Assembly (NCBI RefSeq): GCF_910589235.1
Contig: NC_060956.1
Location: 10,552,499 to 10,616,498, forward strand
DNA length: 64,000 nt
Reading direction: 5' to 3'
From: Vespa crabro
Lineage: Eukaryota; Arthropoda; Insecta; Hymenoptera; Vespidae
A model generated the notes under the pieces. That model had not been told where the DNA came from, did no database searches, and was given only the letters and a program-made list of their open reading frames with translations. How positions within the stretch are numbered: position 1 is the first letter of the stretch; the number at the start of each line of letters is the position of its first letter. Below are positions 60,401-64,000 of this stretch, in pieces. The position numbers and the translations under genes were made by a program.

Positions 60401-61960
60401 TATTCACAGCATCAATAGATGCAATACTTACATTGCTTACATTGTAATCTCTGATAAACTGAAGCCATTACTCATACATACGTATAATAAAATCCATGAC
60501 CGACTATCATGGGTCATCATGAGCAAAACGAAGATACCGAGATTTTTTTTTTCAAATATTCCAAAGTCTCAAAAAGTCCATCATTTAATTTTTAAAAAGA
60601 AAGGAAATTCACTGTGCTTACGTCTTATAAAGTCTTTTTGCACAATCGATTTCCAGTTATCGATACGATATCGTAACTTAAACAATAAAATAATAAAGGA
60701 AAAATAATAACAATATTCTTAAATTATAGTTTATTCACACGAAATTAACATGACCGGGATTCTTCAATTATAACATCATTCATTAATCATGACAATTAAA
60801 AACGTTTATAGCCAGTTATAAAATAATTGACGGTAAAATTTGAAGCATTTTTTAATCAATGACGTAAAAAAAAAGAAAAAATAAAAGTTCTTTAAAACAT
60901 TTACGAATTATATATAACATGAAAATATTTTATATAAACTCTATATATTTATTACGATATTTGTTTATTTTAAAATTACGTATAAAAAGAAGATCAAGAT
61001 CTTTCGTTTCAAGGTTGTCCCGGACAGCCAAAATAAAAAACCGGATTTGATAATATTCACTCAAACAACTAACAGGATAAAATGAGACGGAATCACGTTG
61101 CTCGACTAATTTCAACGATTAGCTCGTAACAATCAAGAAATTTATTAAATTTAAGCCACTTTATGTGGAAATTATTATACATAGTATCACGAACATTTAC
61201 CATTCCGATGCAGTTGCCCGATGATTCTTTTAAGAGAATGTGCCTTAATTGAGGTCAATGAATTCATACTCGTTTTATTATTTTTTTCTACGACTTCGGA
61301 AACGATTATGATGAAAGAAGTCGATGACAGGGAAAATTTATTATTTTTATTAATTAATATATTAATTCGAGATTTTTATTTTTTCTCAATAGTACTCAAA
61401 TAGTTTTTTCGGATAAATCAATAAATTACAATATGAATAAAACGGAAACAATGATGTAAGATAAAAACTGACGATTCATACAACATTTATTTACCTTTAA
61501 AATAGACGAATATCATGATATTTTAATAACTTTTAGAAATACAAAAATATCCATTTCTCTCCAAGGATTCCTATGATCGTTTACAAATAATAAAAGTTAT
61601 TATTAAATAGGAGTATTTGATCTGGAAAAAATGTTGCAACTTGTAAAAAGTTATACAATATTAGATATTATTTCTACTTATAAATCATAATTACGCACAA
61701 TTATAAATTCATAATGAATAAAAGGCTATTTTCGAAATTATATTAAGAACAATAAATTAATATTGATCATTTTAGCCTATATAAAATTAAACTTCCCACA
61801 AACGATGTATCAAGAGTCTTACCGCATGAAAGGAATTACATTAATAATTATTGCAAGTAGCAATAAAAAAGAAATAAAATAAAATCCATAAAAGGTGGAA
61901 GGAACAACTAAAGATTTTCTTGGAGATCATTAGACGATATTCATGTATACATACGTAGTT
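57490..61960. other. AT-rich spacer downstream of the WH1 gene
   Basis: The stretch holds the 3'UTR of the WH1 gene and then AT-rich DNA. Frames of 60-65 codons (58279, 60519, 60930, 61221) have no motif, no splice context and no codon bias. No transposon or gene is recognised. Confidence 0.4.
57836..57973 (+). terminator. Candidate polyadenylation signals of the WH1 gene
   Basis: AATAAA occurs at 57836-57841 and 57968-57973, 350-490 bp after the stop. This spacing suits a short 3'UTR, but the hexamer is frequent in this AT-rich DNA. Confidence 0.35.
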
Positions 61961-61969
61961 GGTAAGGGT

Positions 61970-61973
61970 ACAC

Positions 61974-62010
<37 letters not shown>

Positions 62011-62018
62011 TATATATA
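61970..62018. repeat. (CACATA)n microsatellite
   Basis: About six to seven hexamer units ending in TATATA. They produce Thr/His and Val/Tyr/Cys-rich frames on the two strands. Confidence 0.95.
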
Positions 62019-62029
62019 GACACATAAAT

Positions 62030-62370
62030 AACTCATATAAAGAGATCCCGTTTCCTCGGATGTCGCGACGCCAAGATGGACTCCACTGGTGGCGACGCCT
62101 CGTCGCGTTCTCCGTCGAGGCGCCTTCGTACAGCTTCGATTCTTCCCTCCGTCCTCTTCGCCTTTCACAAGCATCCAGCAACCACCACCACATCACCACC
62201 ACCACCACCTTCTCTATCTCCACCTCTCAATACTCTCCGACGACCGCGGATGGTGAACGCGCATTAGTATAAGCAAAAGCAGCGCAAAACTCACGAAGAA
62301 TCGTCGTTGAAAAGCCTTCTCGTTCGTCAGTTTCGCACGAGCTAGCAACGCGAGTTAACGCATCAACTTA
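62030..62370. promoter_or_regulatory. GC- and CpG-rich island, candidate promoter
   Basis: This is the most GC-rich stretch of the window. It includes GTCGCGACGCC, CCTCGTCGCG, a CACCACCACC run and TCTCCGACGACCGCGG. TCAGTT at 62327-62332 within CGTTCGTCAGTTTCGCACGA fits the arthropod initiator, with A+1 at 62329; no TATA box or DPE is seen. A 63-codon frame from ATG 62076 is Pro/Thr-rich and short, and not convincing as a protein. This could be the promoter and 5' exon of a gene lying beyond the window end; direction is unknown. Confidence 0.45.
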
Positions 62371-62399
62371 TTCGTTCGCTTAATCGCATTATTTTTCTT

Positions 62400-64000
62400 T
62401 TTTAACAAATACTAAGTATTCAAGTCAATTTCTTTTTCTTGTTCTTCTTTGTTTTTTCTTATCTTCTTTATTTTATCCATTTTTTCTATTTTTTTGTTGT
62501 TGTTCTTCTTTATTTTTCGATTGAATTTATTTTTATATTCTTGTATTTATTTTGTTTTTATTGTTTTTTTTTTCTTTACTTTTTTGTTTGAATGAAAGAA
62601 ATTTTATCGAAGACAATAACTGTACTGGCTGATACACTGTCGCGAACCTGAACACTTTCTCTTCTTGCTTTTTCCGAGCAAGGTGACTTTCGTCCGCATT
62701 TAGACGCTTTATCGTTCACCAAACTCTCTTCGTGCAGCGTCGTGTTTATATCTTCTTTGTTCACGTTTATTCAAAGTTTAACGTGCGATGAATTTAAGAA
62801 CTTGAACGTATAGCATGTAAACTTTCTTCTTCGTAAAAAAGAAAATCGATCAAAAGATACATTAGTATTTTGATTCGCAACTTCGGTTGAATCAGAATCG
62901 GTTAATCATTTTCTATAAGAATCAATCGAGTGTCCTTCGTTGACATTTATAGTGATCTTCGGTCTGAAAACAGAAGAGGAAAAAACCTATCGAAAATAAA
63001 AAATATTTGTGATCAACGTTGGTCTTCAAGCAATAAATCAGGTGATGTAATATCGTATAATATTTTATCTGTTTTTCAATATTATTGATGCCACTGGAAA
63101 TTTAAAAAAAAAACACGTGATTAAAATCATATACATCATAACAACTTTTTTTATTCACCCAAATTACGTACACAATTACGTTTCAAGCTTACGTTAAGCT
63201 GATAATAAATATTTTGAAACGGGCACATGATTAAATCTACTAAAAAATAAATTTCTTAATATATTAACTTCTCTGATAAAATAAAAGAAAGAAAACATTA
63301 GATTTTCTTAACGATTGATCGATCGAACATGCGTAGTATCATTCACTTCGATCATAGATACATGCAAAGTAGAGGCATAAAGTTGACCGATGTATTACAG
63401 AAAAAACAGTCGTTACTACTTTTCTAATTGGCTGTACGATAGGTTGCACGACTGGAGCAACCGTATACACTCGAAGAATGAATATAATCGTCGAGTGAGT
63501 CAGCGCGTTCCAAAAAGTGTAATTGAACCAATCGTTTTCTTCGAATTTCTTTTCCAGAATTTACCATTCATCTTATTTAGATCGTGGCTTTTCCGATATA
63601 AAATTATCTGAATAGATCTGTTGCTTTTATTAAATAATATAACTGTTGACGATGTAACGTAATTATCTCATCAAATTATTTATTAGATAAATTTTTTCAG
63701 TATGACAATGGACTAAATTAAAAAATTGAAAAAAATTATTTCATTATTTATTTCATATTATAATTATTTTAATAATTTAAAAGAACTTAGAAAAAAAAAC
63801 ATTTTTTAATGTACTATTTAATAATTGTAGAGTCAGTCAATAAACATCAGTTTTTATTTATTTTTATAGTTGACTGAGTTACTTACTTTTCAGTATACTT
63901 AGTTTTTTTAGAAAAGTGCTTGTACTTACCTGGTTTTTCCGATCACTTAGACAGAAAAAACATGAGAATATAATAGATCTGTTATCATACATTTCACCAA
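62400..64000. other. T-rich and AT-rich flank
   Basis: A T-rich stretch (62390-62580) follows the promoter-like island, with AT-rich DNA to the end. A 62-codon minus-strand frame (62576-62764) has mixed composition but no recognised domain. Nothing else is supported. Confidence 0.35.

Noticed and set aside
62076..62267. Pro/Thr-rich 63-codon frame as the missing proline-rich part of the WH1 protein
   Set aside because: It has its own stop, no acceptor in phase with 57473, and lies in a CpG-rich promoter-like island.
1..64000. CRISPR array or phage-like system
   Set aside because: No regularly spaced identical repeats with unique spacers; all tandem repeats are microsatellites, a coding minisatellite or simple duplications.

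Overview
The window looks like insect nuclear DNA, most likely from a hymenopteran (bee, wasp or ant). It is strongly AT-rich, CpG is not depleted in the GC-richer islands, and it carries many GA/CT, TA and TATC microsatellites. It also holds decayed DNA transposons of four superfamilies (mariner, piggyBac-type, hAT-type, PIF/Harbinger) and only a few small multi-exon genes with GT-AG introns. The species call is inference; the eukaryotic gene structure is read directly.

Two genes can be reconstructed, both on the + strand. At 5.6-6.8 kb is a four-exon gene for a secreted, probably GPI-anchored Ly6/uPAR three-finger protein of 186 aa. All three introns are phase 1, and a 12-bp minisatellite coding for repeated Met-Thr-Asn-Ser sits inside the domain. 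At 55.6-57.5 kb are three phase-0 coding exons of a 268-aa protein with a WH1/EVH1 domain, a lysine-rich stretch and a CRIB-like motif, but no proline-rich or VCA region. A promoter-like region with an initiator and a possible DPE lies at about 10.2 kb. It is followed by a 5' exon that ends ATGAAC at a consensus donor (10561), in phase with the WH1 gene. If the two are spliced together, the first intron is about 45 kb and fills most of the window.

Layout: 0-2.4 kb, flank and a mariner relic (-); 2.4-5.5 kb, AT-rich spacer; 5.6-6.9 kb, Ly6 gene; 6.9-10.1 kb, spacer with microsatellites and one GC-richer island; 10.2-10.56 kb, promoter and 5' exon; 10.6-28 kb, long non-coding stretch with microsatellites and several non-repetitive GC-richer islands that look like enhancers; 28.0-38.2 kb, a 10-kb palindromic structure with two 2.15-kb near-identical inverted arms around a 5.8-kb spacer holding a TTAA-flanked piggyBac-type non-autonomous element and a hAT/CGGBP1-like relic; 38.2-48.3 kb, non-coding with long purine tracts, a 138-bp tandem duplication and one candidate 5' exon; 48.3-49.1 kb, PIF/Harbinger relic (+); 49.1-55.6 kb, spacer with a diverged 0.3-kb direct repeat; 55.6-57.5 kb, WH1/CRIB exons; 57.5-64 kb, spacer with a GC-rich promoter-like island at 62.0-62.4 kb.

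The most unusual items are the large inverted repeat (a potential 2.15-kb RNA hairpin if it is intronic), the Ly6 gene with a coding minisatellite, and the WH1-CRIB protein without an actin-nucleation module, whose last exon ends at either a stop codon or a consensus-quality GC-AG donor. No tRNA, rRNA, CRISPR array or intact transposase gene was found.
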